From positions 1-33,429 of the forward strand of contig JACERO010000016.1 in the NCBI GenBank assembly GCA_013911135.1: 33,429 nucleotides of DNA, written 5' to 3'. Source of the stretch: Candidatus Nitrosopumilus sp. (GTDB taxonomy: Archaea; Thermoproteota; Nitrososphaeria; Nitrososphaerales; Nitrosopumilaceae). Made by a program: the position numbers and the translations under genes. The notes beneath the pieces were generated by a model. That model was not told the origin of the DNA. It did not search any database and worked only from the letters and a program-made list of their open reading frames with translations. Shown in pieces: positions 9,016-18,500 of the stretch (positions are counted from its first letter, which is position 1; every line of letters begins with the position of its first letter).

Positions 9016-9029
9016 CAAATGCGCATTTG
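9016..9029. promoter_or_regulatory. Perfect 14-bp palindrome between TATA box and start (operator candidate)
   Basis: CAAATGCGCATTTG is its own reverse complement. It sits directly downstream of the minus-strand TATA-like GAAATATAC (about 9029-9037) and ends 8 bp before the GTG at 9008. A dimeric regulator bound here would block transcription initiation. The GCGC centre stands out in AT-rich DNA. Confidence 0.45.
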
Positions 9030-9055
9030 TATATTTCCTTTACTATCAAAAATGA

Positions 9056-9158
9056 AAAAAAGTTGTGATTTTAGTATCTTGGTATGATGCTAAGTCTTGA
9101 CTTTGCAGATATTGCAATTATTGAGATAATTGCTACTGCTAGAATCATAGCTGCAATT
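9056..9158 (-). repeat. Homogenised PEFG tail, copy A
   Basis: This 103-bp stretch, covering the 3' spacer and the last roughly 30 codons of array member 2, is identical base for base to 10012-10114 in array member 3. Similarity continues for about another dozen bases after one mismatch (A at 9159, G at 10115). Confidence 0.9.
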
Positions 9159-9964
9159 ATACCAAATTCTGGAATCACGTAGGTACCAAATATTTCAATT
9201 TGTTCAGCGCCTGCTGGGAACATGATTGTTACTTTGTTTCCAACAATTTCAACATCATCCCACTGTTCGTCATCAACTAGTACCATGAAGATACCATCTA
9301 TGACTGTTGTTTCTGGGTTTATTGTTAATGTTCCATCTTCTTCAGCGTTGATGCTGATGATAATTGAACCATTATCACCACTATTGAGAGTTGCACCAGT
9401 TACCATCCCACCTGATATACTGTATGGTATACATTGATCACCTACAGTTATATCGTCAGCTCCACATTCTATTGGTGCTTCTATTGTAGGTATTGAGTAG
9501 TTTGGTATCCATTCAACTCCACCAGTTAGTTCAACTTTTGCGCTGTTACTTTTTTCAGCACTACCATAGTTTACTTTAATGGTGTAGGTACCGTCGTATT
9601 TCCACATTGCACCTGCTGTGCTTATTGTTGTCTCAAAACTACCATCTTCTGCTACTGTGAGTTGATCAATTGTAACAAGGGAGTTTAATGGACTCACAAC
9701 AGTTACTGTAATTGGAAATCCAGATACATTTGCTACTTGGCCTGTTACCATAATCATGTCATTGTGACCATAATCTGTTTTATCTGTCCAAACAGATACT
9801 GGAATGGATTCAAGTAACATTTCATTTGCTATTGCTCTTGCATCCTCCATGGAACATCCTACACATGCTGCTGGATAATGTTCAGTAGCATATGCTGATG
9901 ATATGGTTAAAGTACCGACTGCAGTCAAAACGGCTAGTAGCGCGAACGACGTACGGTTGTTCAT
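9071..9964 (-). CDS. PEFG-CTERM secreted surface protein (array member 2)
   Basis: 297 residues. It has a signal peptide (1-26, ending SAYA), a short PAACVGCSMEDARAIANEML segment with a CVGC pair, a beta-sandwich-like domain (about 57-148; YGHNDMIMVTGQV ... AGAMWKYDGTYTIKVNYG) and a second domain preceded by CGADDITVGDQC. The second domain contains SISGGMVTGATLNSGDNGSIIISI and IDGIFMVLVDDEQW. PEFG is at 265-268, followed by a membrane segment and the tail AKSRLSIIPRY. The last 33 residues match those of the next two genes except for one Ile/Thr. Neither ligand nor partner can be named. Its promoter shares a 30-bp block with that of the next gene, so the two are probably regulated alike. ATG at 9964 is about 25 nt from the TATA element. 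Confidence 0.85.
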   Translation of the reverse strand: MNNRTSFALLAVLTAVGTLTISSAYATEHYPAACVGCSMEDARAIANEMLLESIPVSVWTDKTDYGHNDMIMVTGQVANVSGFPITVTVVSPLNSLVTIDQLTVAEDGSFETTISTAGAMWKYDGTYTIKVNYGSAEKSNSAKVELTGGVEWIPNYSIPTIEAPIECGADDITVGDQCIPYSISGGMVTGATLNSGDNGSIIISINAEEDGTLTINPETTVIDGIFMVLVDDEQWDDVEIVGNKVTIMFPAGAEQIEIFGTYVIPEFGIIAAMILAVAIISIIAISAKSRLSIIPRY

Positions 9965-9988
9965 CTTGTTGCGATTTACACCTGTCTC

Positions 9989-10018
9989 TATTTATGTATA
10001 TTTAAAAAGAGAAAAAAG
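9989..10018 (-). promoter_or_regulatory. Shared terminator/promoter block, copy 1
   Basis: These 30 bp are identical to 10907-10936. On the minus strand they begin with T-rich tracts (TTTTTTCTCTTTTT), likely the terminator of the upstream PEFG gene, and end in TTAAATATACATAAATA, the TATA region of the gene at 9964. They end 25 nt before that ATG. Confidence 0.6.
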
Positions 10019-10128
10019 TTGTGATTTTAGTATCTTGGTATGATGCTAAGTCTTGACTTTGCAGATATTGCAATTATTGAGATAATTGCTACTGCTAGAA
10101 TCATAGCTGCAATTGTACCAAATTCTGG
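10012..10128 (-). repeat. Homogenised PEFG tail, copy B
   Basis: Positions 10012-10114 are identical to copy A (9056-9158), and 10046-10128 are identical over 83 bp to 10963-11045 in array member 4. Third-codon positions are as conserved as the others, which points to gene conversion or very recent duplication rather than protein-level selection alone. Confidence 0.9.
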
Positions 10129-10881
10129 GACTACAACGCCATCTTTGATATCTACTTCAGTTGAAGCAGTATATTTTGGATCGTCATATTGTCGTGCAGT
10201 TACAGTGTAAAAACCATCTTGTTTCCATAATGGTCCTCCTGTGGTAAATACAGAAGTTAATTCCCCATCAAGCATTGGTGATACTTGAGCAATTGATACT
10301 ACATTTCCATTTGGTGCAGTTACCGTCAATGTAATGTCTTGACTTACTCTGTCGGTCATTCCGATAATTGTGATCATATCAGATCCAATTTCAGATTCTG
10401 CATAAATTTCAATTCCTGCATCTCTAGTAGTGACATTTGGTACAATAATTCCTGTATCTAAATTAGATTCAGTTACAGAAGTTTTTTCAGTCATACCATC
10501 GTTTACTTCAACAAGAACATGTAGTGTATACAATGAATTTGCATGTACTGCTTGCATTACTTCAATTTCATAAAATCCATTTTCAGTCCATGTTGGACCC
10601 ACTATGAAATTTACCATAAATTCTCCATTATCGTCTGGTGTAACTTGCCATACAGCCACTACATTATTTCCACTTGGGGATGTTACTCTAAATGTAACAT
10701 CTGTAACATCTGAAACTGTTTTACCTGTTACAGTAATGGTGTCTGAATTTCTATCAGCTGTAGCTGTGATGGACATTCCTAGACTTTGAGCAAAAGCATC
10801 TTGCTGAATTGCGGTCACTGAAATTAATGACAGTGCCATAAGGGCTATTGCCATTGATGTTGTAGAACGTTTAAAATTCAT
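10027..10881 (-). CDS. PEFG-CTERM secreted surface protein with two tandem beta-sandwich domains (array member 3)
   Basis: 284 residues: a signal peptide (1-31, ending DAFA), then two copies of the same domain, about 36-127 (SDTITVTGKTVSDVTDVTFRV ... TENGFYEIEVMQ) and about 154-247 (SDMITIIGMTDRVSQDITLTV ... GGPLWKQDGFYTVTARQY). Each copy carries the phrase SPSGNNVV or APNGNVVSIAQVSP. It lacks the second domain type found in members 1, 2 and 4. PEFG is at 252-255, followed by a membrane segment and AKSRLSIIPRY. The mismatch between a divergent body and a nearly identical tail is striking. A surface location is inferred from the sorting signal; the role is unknown. ATG at 10881 lies about 26 nt from the shared promoter block at 10907-10936. 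Confidence 0.85.
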   Translation of the reverse strand: MNFKRSTTSMAIALMALSLISVTAIQQDAFAQSLGMSITATADRNSDTITVTGKTVSDVTDVTFRVTSPSGNNVVAVWQVTPDDNGEFMVNFIVGPTWTENGFYEIEVMQAVHANSLYTLHVLVEVNDGMTEKTSVTESNLDTGIIVPNVTTRDAGIEIYAESEIGSDMITIIGMTDRVSQDITLTVTAPNGNVVSIAQVSPMLDGELTSVFTTGGPLWKQDGFYTVTARQYDDPKYTASTEVDIKDGVVVPEFGTIAAMILAVAIISIIAISAKSRLSIIPRY

Positions 10882-10906
10882 CCTAATTCAATCCAGATAT
10901 CTTTGG

Positions 10907-10936
10907 TATTTATGTATATTTAAAAAGAGAAAAAAG
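10907..10936 (-). promoter_or_regulatory. Shared terminator/promoter block, copy 2
   Basis: Identical over 30 bp to 9989-10018. It lies 26 nt from the ATG at 10881, almost the same spacing as copy 1 (25 nt). It therefore carries both the T-rich end of array member 4's transcription unit and the TATA box of array member 3. Confidence 0.6.
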
Positions 10937-10943
10937 ATGAAAT

Positions 10944-11780
10944 TTAGTATCTTGGAATAATACTAAGTCTTGACTTTGCAGATATTGCAATTATTGAGAT
11001 AATTGCTACTGCTAGAATCATAGCTGCAATTGTACCAAATTCTGGAACCACAAATGTACCGATTATTTCGATCTCTTCAGCTCCTGCTGGGAATGCTATG
11101 GTGAGTATTCTTTCCGTTGATGTGGTTGTTTCATCAAAGTCTACTTCCTCTCCATCAATCAAGACAAAGAAGGCATCATCTTCACCATTGATTGTTGCAT
11201 CTAACACAGATCTAGGAATTGTGAGGGTCAGTGAGCCATCTTCTGTAGCTTCAATAGAGATAATCAGTGAATTTGCATCCACATCAGGTGTAATGCCTAG
11301 TAGTTTTCCACCAGTAATCACATATCCTATCAAATCACTAGAACCTTCAACTGACACGGTTGTGTCAGTTACCATAGATCCACCGTCATCACTTGGAGGT
11401 TCTACTGTAGAGCCACCAAATTCAAACGTTGTTGTTGCTGAATTAACATCGTTGTCTCCATATTGAACTGTAACTATGTATGTTCCATCAGCTTTCATCA
11501 ATGCACCTCCTGCAGCTACACTAGTGTTGAATTTTTTATCTTCACCAACTGTGAGCTGATCAATGGAAACAATGTTTCCATTTGGTGCTATCACTGTGAG
11601 AGCTAGGGCATACCCTCCTAGAAGTTGAGTGACTTCTCCTGTAATTAGGATTGTTTCACCTTCAGAATAGGATGCTTTGTCTGTAGTTACTACAACTGAG
11701 CTTTGTCCAAATGCTGGTGCCATACCAATACTTACAATCAAAATTGCAGCTAAGGCAAACACCGATAGATGAGCTTTCAT
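10944..11780 (-). CDS. PEFG-CTERM secreted surface protein (array member 4)
   Basis: 278 residues from the ATG at 11780. The frame is open to 11834, but the extra 18 residues would precede a normal signal peptide (MKAHLSVFALAAILIVSIGMAPAFG) and would run through the TATA box at 11803-11812, so the longer start is rejected. Domains: a beta-sandwich-like domain (about 28-120; YSEGETILITGEV ... GGALMKADGTYIVTVQYG), an acidic linker, then the second domain (VITGGKLLGITPDVDANSLIISIEA ... LTIPRSVLDATINGEDDAFFVLIDGEEVDFDE), closely related in plan to members 1 and 2. PEFG is at 246-249, with the common membrane segment and AKSRLSIIPRY tail. A secreted, sortase-processed surface protein is inferred. 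Confidence 0.85.
   Translation of the reverse strand: MKAHLSVFALAAILIVSIGMAPAFGQSSVVVTTDKASYSEGETILITGEVTQLLGGYALALTVIAPNGNIVSIDQLTVGEDKKFNTSVAAGGALMKADGTYIVTVQYGDNDVNSATTTFEFGGSTVEPPSDDGGSMVTDTTVSVEGSSDLIGYVITGGKLLGITPDVDANSLIISIEATEDGSLTLTIPRSVLDATINGEDDAFFVLIDGEEVDFDETTTSTERILTIAFPAGAEEIEIIGTFVVPEFGTIAAMILAVAIISIIAISAKSRLSIIPRY
10963..11045 (-). repeat. Homogenised PEFG tail, copy C
   Basis: 83 bp identical to 10046-10128. The last few codons and the stop region (10944-10962) differ from copies A and B, so the conversion tract ends inside the gene here. Confidence 0.9.
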
Positions 11781-11802
11781 CAATTTTACGCCTGAATTTA
11801 CA

Positions 11803-11812
11803 CTATTTAAGG
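11803..11812 (-). promoter_or_regulatory. TATA box of PEFG array member 4
   Basis: The minus strand reads CCTTAAATAG, centred about 27 nt before the ATG at 11780. It decides the start of that gene. Confidence 0.55.
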
Positions 11813-11871
11813 TTGTGAAAAAATTTATTGACAAAAAAGAAAAAACACACTTTGCGACGAATTTCAGATTA

Positions 11872-11882
11872 GATATATATTA
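11872..11882 (+). promoter_or_regulatory. TATA box of the rpoH-rpoB-rpoA operon
   Basis: GATATATATTA within the 166-bp divergent spacer. Predicted initiation near 11907 leaves a leader of about 40 nt that holds a strong Shine-Dalgarno sequence, unlike most genes in this window, which look leaderless. Confidence 0.5.
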
Positions 11883-11933
11883 ACCTGAACGTGAATTTTT
11901 GACAGTTTGTGTGTATTCTTTAATGTTCTATTT

Positions 11934-11940
11934 GGAGGTG
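11934..11940 (+). promoter_or_regulatory. Strong Shine-Dalgarno sequence of rpoH
   Basis: GGAGGTG ends 6 nt before the ATG at 11947 and is complementary to the 3' end of archaeal 16S rRNA. It confirms the rpoH start. Confidence 0.75.
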
Positions 11941-11946
11941 TCGTAG

Positions 11947-12198
11947 ATGGCAACTAAGAAAAACCAAGTTCTAGTCCCTGATCATATCTATGTGCCAAAA
12001 CATGAAATTATTCCCAAATCAGAAGGCGAAGAAATTTTAAAAAAATACAATTGCAAACCAACTGAATTACCATTAATCTTTGTAACTGATCCTGCAATTT
12101 TGGGACTTGGTGTAAAACCAGGTGATATAATTAAGATTACCAGAAAAAGTTCAACTGCCGGTACGAGTCTCTATTACAGATATGTGGTGGAAGTATAG
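11947..12198 (+). CDS. rpoH: RNA polymerase subunit H (Rpb5 homologue)
   Basis: The 83-residue archaeal RpoH, equivalent to the C-terminal assembly domain of eukaryotic Rpb5, sits in the lower jaw of RNA polymerase. The family signatures are DHIYVPKHEIIPKSEGEEILKKY (12-34), DPAILGLGVKPGDIIKI and the terminal SLYYRYVVEV. As usual in archaea it heads the polymerase operon. Its TAG is followed at once by the ATG of rpoB with no spacer. Confidence 0.97.
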   Translation: MATKKNQVLVPDHIYVPKHEIIPKSEGEEILKKYNCKPTELPLIFVTDPAILGLGVKPGDIIKITRKSSTAGTSLYYRYVVEV

Positions 12199-15100
12199 AT
12201 GGTACATTCTTCTAACAAACGTTGGCCAGTAATTCAAGATATCTTAAAACGTGAAGGTATTGCGCGTCAACATCTTAACTCATTTGATGAATTTTTAGAA
12301 CGAGGTCTTCAAAGTATTATCAACGAAGTTAGTCAAATAGACATTGAAAATACTGAATATCCTTACAAGATTCAACTAGGAAAAGTCAAACTACAACAAC
12401 CACGAATGATGGAACTTGATGGCTCCATTACTCATATCACACCAGCTGAAGCAAGGCTGAGAAATGTTTCATACTCTGCACCTGTAATGATGGAAGCCAG
12501 TGTTGTAGAAGATGGAAAAATTTTAGAATCTCGATTTGTTCATATCGGCGATGTTCCAGTTATGGCAAAATCAAATGCATGTATCTTACATAATTTCTCT
12601 AATCAAAAATTAATTAAACACGGAGAAGATCCAAATGATCCTGGTGGTTACTTTATTATCAATGGTTCTGAACGAGTCATTGTAGGATTAGAAGATCTTT
12701 CTTACAACAAAATTATTGTTGATAGAGAAACTGTAGGTGGAAATATTGTTTTCAAAGCTAAAGTTTATTCTTCAATTGTTGGTTATCGTGCAAAATTAGA
12801 ACTTGTAATGAAAAACGATGGACTAATTGTTGCTAGAATTCCTGGTTCTCCAGTTGATATTCCAGTTGTCATATTGATGAGAGCACTTGGATTAGAATCT
12901 GATAGAGAAATTGCTGGAGTAGTTTCACTTGTAGATGATCTTCAAGATGAATTGGAAGGTTCATTTGAAAAAGCAGCTGACGTCGCAACATCAAAAGATG
13001 CAATTGTCTACATCAGTAAAAGAATTGCACCTGGAATGTTAGAAGAATTCCAGATAAAACGTGCAGAGACTTTACTGGATTGGGGATTGTTACCACACTT
13101 GGGCAAACATCCTGAAAATAGAAAAGAAAAAGCTCAATTCTTAGGTGAAGCAGCTTGTAAACTATTAGAATTAAAACTTGGATGGATTTTACCTGATGAC
13201 AAAGATCACTATGGAAACAAAGTCATAAAATTTGCAGGACAAATGTTGGCAGACCTGTTTAGAACTGCATTTAGAAATCTTGTCAGAGACATGAAATATC
13301 AATTAGAAAGATCAGGACAAAAACGTGGAATTAATGCAGTGGCCGCAGCAATTAGACCCGGAATTATTACTGATAAACTAAACAATGCTATTGCAACTGG
13401 AAACTGGGGACGTGGACGTGTTGGTGTCACTCAATTACTTGATAGAACCAATTATCTATCTACAATCAGTCATCTTAGAAGAATTCAATCTCCTCTTAGC
13501 AGAACTCAGCCAAACTTTCAGGCAAGAGACTTACATGCAACACACTTTGGAAGAATTTGTCCCAGTGAAACTCCAGAAGGCTCGAATTGTGGTTTGGTAA
13601 AAAACTTGGCACTATCTGGAATTATTTCAGTTAGTGTTCCCTCTGAAGAAATTGTGGAAAAACTCTTTGATCTTGGAACAGTCCATTTCTTTGATGCAAA
13701 AGAAGATTTGAAAAAAGATGGAACTAGAGTATTTGTTGACGGTCGTTTAATTGGATATTTTAAAGACGGTGGAGCACTAGCCGAATCACTTAGAGACCTT
13801 AGACGAAACTCAAAGATTCATCCTCATGTTGGAGTTTCATTTCATAAATCTGACATTGAGGGTTCAACAAAAAGACTTTATGTAAATTGTAATGATGGAC
13901 GTGTCTTACGACCATTAATTATTATCAAAGATAACAAATCATTGTTAACACAAGAACTATTGGATAAAATTTCAAAGAAATTACTTTCTTGGAATGATCT
14001 TTTGAGAATGGGTGTCTTGGAAATGATTGATGCAAATGAAGAAGAAAATTGTTATGTTACTTTAGATGACAAAGATACAAAGAAGCATACTCACCTTGAA
14101 GTATTCCCACCAGCAATTCTAGGTGTAGGTGCTTCAATCATTCCATATCCTGAACACAACCAGTCTCCCAGAAATACATACGAGTCTGCAATGGTAAAAC
14201 AAAGCTTAGGATTCTCTACACCAATGATGAATACTAGTACCTATGTAAGACAACACTTTATGCTATATCCACAAGTTCCAATAGTTAACACTAAAGCAAT
14301 GAAACTTTTAGGATTAGAAGATAGACCAGCAGGTCAAAATTGTATTGTTGCAGTATTGCCATTTGATGGTTATAATATTGAAGATGCCATTGTACTTAGT
14401 AAAGCATCAGTTGATAGAGGATTAGGAAGAAGTTTTTTCTTTAGAATTTATGATGCTGAAGCAAAACAATACCCAGGTGGAATGCGTGATAGCTTTGAGA
14501 TTCCTAATGCTGAAGATAACATACGAGGTTACAAAGGCGAGCGCGCATACAGACTACTAGAAGAAGATGGAGTTGTTGCATCTGAATCTCCAATTAAAGG
14601 AGGAGATATTTTGATTGGTAAAACTAGTCCTCCACGATTTATGGAAGAATACAGAGAGTTTGAATCAACTGGTCCCTACAGACGAGATACCTCTATTGGT
14701 GTAAGACCATCTGAAACTGGAGTTGTAGATACTGTTATTATGACTCAATCAAACGAAGGTGGAAAAATGTACAAAATTAGAGCGAGAGATATGAGAGTTC
14801 CAGAGATTGGTGACAAGTTTGCATCAAGACACGGACAAAAGGGTGTACTTGGAATTTTAGCTAAAGCAGAAGACTTGCCATACACTGCATCAGGAATGTC
14901 TCCTGATGTTTTGATTAACCCTCATGCGTTTCCATCAAGAATGACAGTTGGAATGATGATGGAATCAATTTGTGGAAAAGCTGCAGCATTTCGTGGAAAA
15001 CGATTTGATGGTTCTGCATTTGTAGGAGAAAAAATGGATGAAGTTAAAGAAGTAATGGATGCACATAATTTCAAATATTCTGGTAAAGAAATAATGTATG

Positions 15101-15546
15101 ACGGAAGAACTGGAAAATCATTTCCAGTTGATGTATTTATTGGAGTTGTATATTATCAAAAACTTCATCACATGGTTGCAGATAAAATCCATGCCAGAGC
15201 ACGTGGACAAGTTCAGATGTTAACCAAACAACCAACAGAAGGAAGAGCAAGAGGTGGTGGATTGAGATTTGGTGAAATGGAACGAGACTGTTTGATTGCT
15301 TATGGTGCTTCAATGATCTTAAAAGACCGATTACTTGATGAGTCTGATAAATCTGATATCTTTGTTTGTGAACGATGTGGTTTGGTAGCATATCATGATG
15401 TTAAACAAAGAAAATATGTCTGCAGAGTTTGTGGAGATAAAGCCAAAGTATCATCTGTATCTGTAGCATATGCATTCAAACTACTCTTACAAGAGATGCA
15501 GAGTCTTAACATTGCACCACGATTATTAATCAAGGAGAGAGTCTAA
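12199..15546 (+). CDS. rpoB: RNA polymerase subunit B, unsplit (Rpb2 homologue)
   Basis: The second-largest polymerase subunit, forming one side of the catalytic cleft. At 1115 residues it is the unsplit form (B' and B'' are separate genes in methanogens and haloarchaea). Visible blocks include GGYFIINGSERVIVGLEDLSYN, RDLHATHFGRICPSETPEGSNCGLVKNLAL, GQNCIVAVLPFDGYNIEDAIVLSKASVDRG, GDKFASRHGQKGVLGIL and RGGGLRFGEMERDCLIAYGA. The C-terminal clamp has a zinc ribbon with C1057, C1060, C1075 and C1078. The stop and the rpoA start share one base (TAATG). Confidence 0.98.
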   Translation: MVHSSNKRWPVIQDILKREGIARQHLNSFDEFLERGLQSIINEVSQIDIENTEYPYKIQLGKVKLQQPRMMELDGSITHITPAEARLRNVSYSAPVMMEASVVEDGKILESRFVHIGDVPVMAKSNACILHNFSNQKLIKHGEDPNDPGGYFIINGSERVIVGLEDLSYNKIIVDRETVGGNIVFKAKVYSSIVGYRAKLELVMKNDGLIVARIPGSPVDIPVVILMRALGLESDREIAGVVSLVDDLQDELEGSFEKAADVATSKDAIVYISKRIAPGMLEEFQIKRAETLLDWGLLPHLGKHPENRKEKAQFLGEAACKLLELKLGWILPDDKDHYGNKVIKFAGQMLADLFRTAFRNLVRDMKYQLERSGQKRGINAVAAAIRPGIITDKLNNAIATGNWGRGRVGVTQLLDRTNYLSTISHLRRIQSPLSRTQPNFQARDLHATHFGRICPSETPEGSNCGLVKNLALSGIISVSVPSEEIVEKLFDLGTVHFFDAKEDLKKDGTRVFVDGRLIGYFKDGGALAESLRDLRRNSKIHPHVGVSFHKSDIEGSTKRLYVNCNDGRVLRPLIIIKDNKSLLTQELLDKISKKLLSWNDLLRMGVLEMIDANEEENCYVTLDDKDTKKHTHLEVFPPAILGVGASIIPYPEHNQSPRNTYESAMVKQSLGFSTPMMNTSTYVRQHFMLYPQVPIVNTKAMKLLGLEDRPAGQNCIVAVLPFDGYNIEDAIVLSKASVDRGLGRSFFFRIYDAEAKQYPGGMRDSFEIPNAEDNIRGYKGERAYRLLEEDGVVASESPIKGGDILIGKTSPPRFMEEYREFESTGPYRRDTSIGVRPSETGVVDTVIMTQSNEGGKMYKIRARDMRVPEIGDKFASRHGQKGVLGILAKAEDLPYTASGMSPDVLINPHAFPSRMTVGMMMESICGKAAAFRGKRFDGSAFVGEKMDEVKEVMDAHNFKYSGKEIMYDGRTGKSFPVDVFIGVVYYQKLHHMVADKIHARARGQVQMLTKQPTEGRARGGGLRFGEMERDCLIAYGASMILKDRLLDESDKSDIFVCERCGLVAYHDVKQRKYVCRVCGDKAKVSSVSVAYAFKLLLQEMQSLNIAPRLLIKERV

Positions 15547-18500
15547 TGTCTATTCAAACAATAAAAGCAATTGATGGAATTAAGTTCTCAGTATGGTCTC
15601 CAACTGAAATTAGAAAATATTCTGTTGCTGAAATTACTGCTCCTGAAACATATGATGAAGATGGAATGGCAGTTCAAGGAGGTCTTATGGATGGCAGACT
15701 TGGCACTCTTGAGCCTGGACAAAAATGTCTAACATGTGGAAACACAGCAGCGAGATGTCCTGGACACTTTGGACATCTTGAACTAGCAGAACCTGTCTTA
15801 CATATTGCATTTATTGATAACATCTACAAACTATTACAATCCACATGTCGTTCTTGTGCAAGACTCAAAGTTCCTCAAGAAGATTTAGATATATTTCTAA
15901 AAATCAAAACTAAAAAAGCAGCTTACACTGTAATTTCTCAAAAACGTATTCCAGAACAAATCATAGAGAAAGCAAAAAAAGCAAAAGAATGTCCTCATTG
16001 TGGAAAAACGCAATACGAGTTAATCTTTACAAAGCCAACTATTTTTGTAGAGAAAACAGAAATTGGTGAACATAGATTACTTCCAATTACAATTAGAGAG
16101 AGATTTTCACAAATACTTGATGAAGATTTGAAACTATTAAACTATGATCCTGTTACTGCAAGACCAGAATGGTTTATTCTTCAAGTATTTCCTGTTCCGC
16201 CTGTAACTGTTAGACCATCAATCATTCTTGAAACAGGAATAAGATCAGAAGATGATTTGACACACAAAATGGTTGATATCATTAGAGTTAATCAAAGACT
16301 AAAAGAAAGTAAAGATGTAGGAACTCCACCATTAATTGTTCAAGACTTGGTTGACTTGTTACAGTATCACACTACAACATATTTTGATAACGAAGTTTCT
16401 GGAATTCCACAAGCTCATCATCGTTCTGGACGTCCTCTCAAAACATTAACTCAAAGACTCAAAGGAAAAGAAGGAAGATTCAGAGGTTCATTATCTGGAA
16501 AGAGGGTTGACTTTTCAAGCCGAACTGTTATCTCTCCAGATCCTAACTTGGATTTGTCTGAAGTTGGAGTTCCTACTCAAGTTGCCATGAAACTAACGAT
16601 TCCTGAAATTGTTACAGAATGGAACATTGAGAGAATGAGAAAACTTGTAATTAACGGACCTGATATATTCCCAGGTGTAAATTATATCGTTAGACCTGAT
16701 GGTGTAAAGATTAGATTAGATTTTGTAGAAGATCGTTCTATAATTGCTGAAACACTTGAGAATGGATATCTAATTGAAAGACATCTTTCAGATGGTGATA
16801 TTGTGATGTTTAACAGACAACCATCACTCCATCAAATGTCTATTATGGCTCACTATGTTAAAGTACTTCCAGGTAAAACTTTCAGATTACATCCTTCTGT
16901 ATGTCCTCCATACAACGCAGACTTTGATGGTGATGAGATGAACCTTCATGTTCCTCAAAGTGAAGAAGCAAGAGCAGAAGCAATTCTTTTGATGAGAGTT
17001 CAAGATCAATTAATCTCTCCAAGATATGGTGGCCCAATTATCGGTGCACTAAGAGACTTTGTTACAGGCGCATATCTTCTCACTAAAGATGATACAACAC
17101 TATCTGTCCAAGAATTTTCAAACCTTGCAATGCTTGGTAACTATACTGGTCAACTTCCTAAACCTGCTACTAAAACAAAAGATGGACCAGCATATACTGG
17201 AAAACAACTATTTTCATTATTCCTCCCAAAAGACTTCAACTATGTTCTAACATCAAAATGGTCAAAGGGAACAGGAGGAAAACTAAAAGATGTTGTAATT
17301 AAAAATGGTGAATTAATCAGTGGTGTAATTGATAAAACATCCATTGGTGCAGAAGAACCAGAAAGTGTATTACATAGAATTGTAAAAGACTATGGAAATG
17401 AAGTTGGAAAAAATTTCCTTAACTCTATTCTAATTATGGTTAAACAATTCATCACACATTATGGTTTTAGCTATGGTTTTGGTGATCTTGAAGTTCCAGA
17501 AAAAAATAGACAACAAATTCTAGATGATATTAAATCAACTTATGATATAGTTTCTGATTTGACGCGTCAATATGAGAAAGGAACTCTAAAACTCACAAGA
17601 GGTATGAGACCTGAAGAGGCCTTAGAGGCATACATTGTAAATGAACTAGGTAAGGCAAGAGACAGAGCAGGATCTACTGCAAATGATTCTCTTGATGATA
17701 ACAATGCTGGAAAAATTATGGCTATCACTGGTGCAAGAGGCTCATCCCTAAATGTGGGTCAGATGGCAGGTGCCTTGGGTCAACAATCAAGAAGAGGAGA
17801 TAGAATGAATGATGGTTACAATAATCGAGCATTAACACATTATGTAGAAAATGATCCCAATCCTGATGCACATGGATTTGTGAAATCCAATTATAGAGAA
17901 GGTCTCTCTACATTAGAATTCTTTTTCCATGCAATGGGTGGTCGTGAAGGACTTGTAGACACTGCAGTTAGAACACAACAAAGTGGTTACATGCAACGTA
18001 GACTAATTAATGCATTAGAACACATTCGATTAGAATATGATGGAACAGTAAGAGATCCACACGGTCACATTGTTCAATTCCTTTATGGTGAAGATGGAAT
18101 CGATGTAGCAAAAAGTGATCATGGTGAAGCATTTAACGTTGAGAGATTGACTGAATCTCAAGCCCTTATTGATTCTGGAAAGAAAGCCACAAAAGATGAA
18201 ATTGATACTCTTACTAAGAAATATACAAAGACGTTTAATCCAAGATTAACTTCACTTGTAATTGACACCTTACAGAAATCTGGCATGAGTAAAGACGGTG
18301 TAGAAACTGTATGTAAGAAAGGACTTTTACTTTACAATAAAGCGCAAGTAGAACCTGGACAAGCAGTAGGAATTATCACTGCTCAATCCATTGGTGAACC
18401 TGGTACTCAGATGACTTTGAGAACTTTCCACTTTGCAGGAATTAAAGAAAGAAACGTTACATTGGGTCTTCCAAGACTAATTGAATTAGTTGATGCAAGA

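Noticed and set aside
11781-11834. Upstream extension of PEFG array member 4 to 11834
   Set aside because: It would place 18 residues before a normal signal peptide and run through the TATA box at 11803-11812.
8214-11834. PEFG repeats as an insertion element or CRISPR-like array
   Set aside because: The repeated units encode the same C-terminal anchor and include promoters; there are no transposase genes, terminal inverted repeats or regular spacers.
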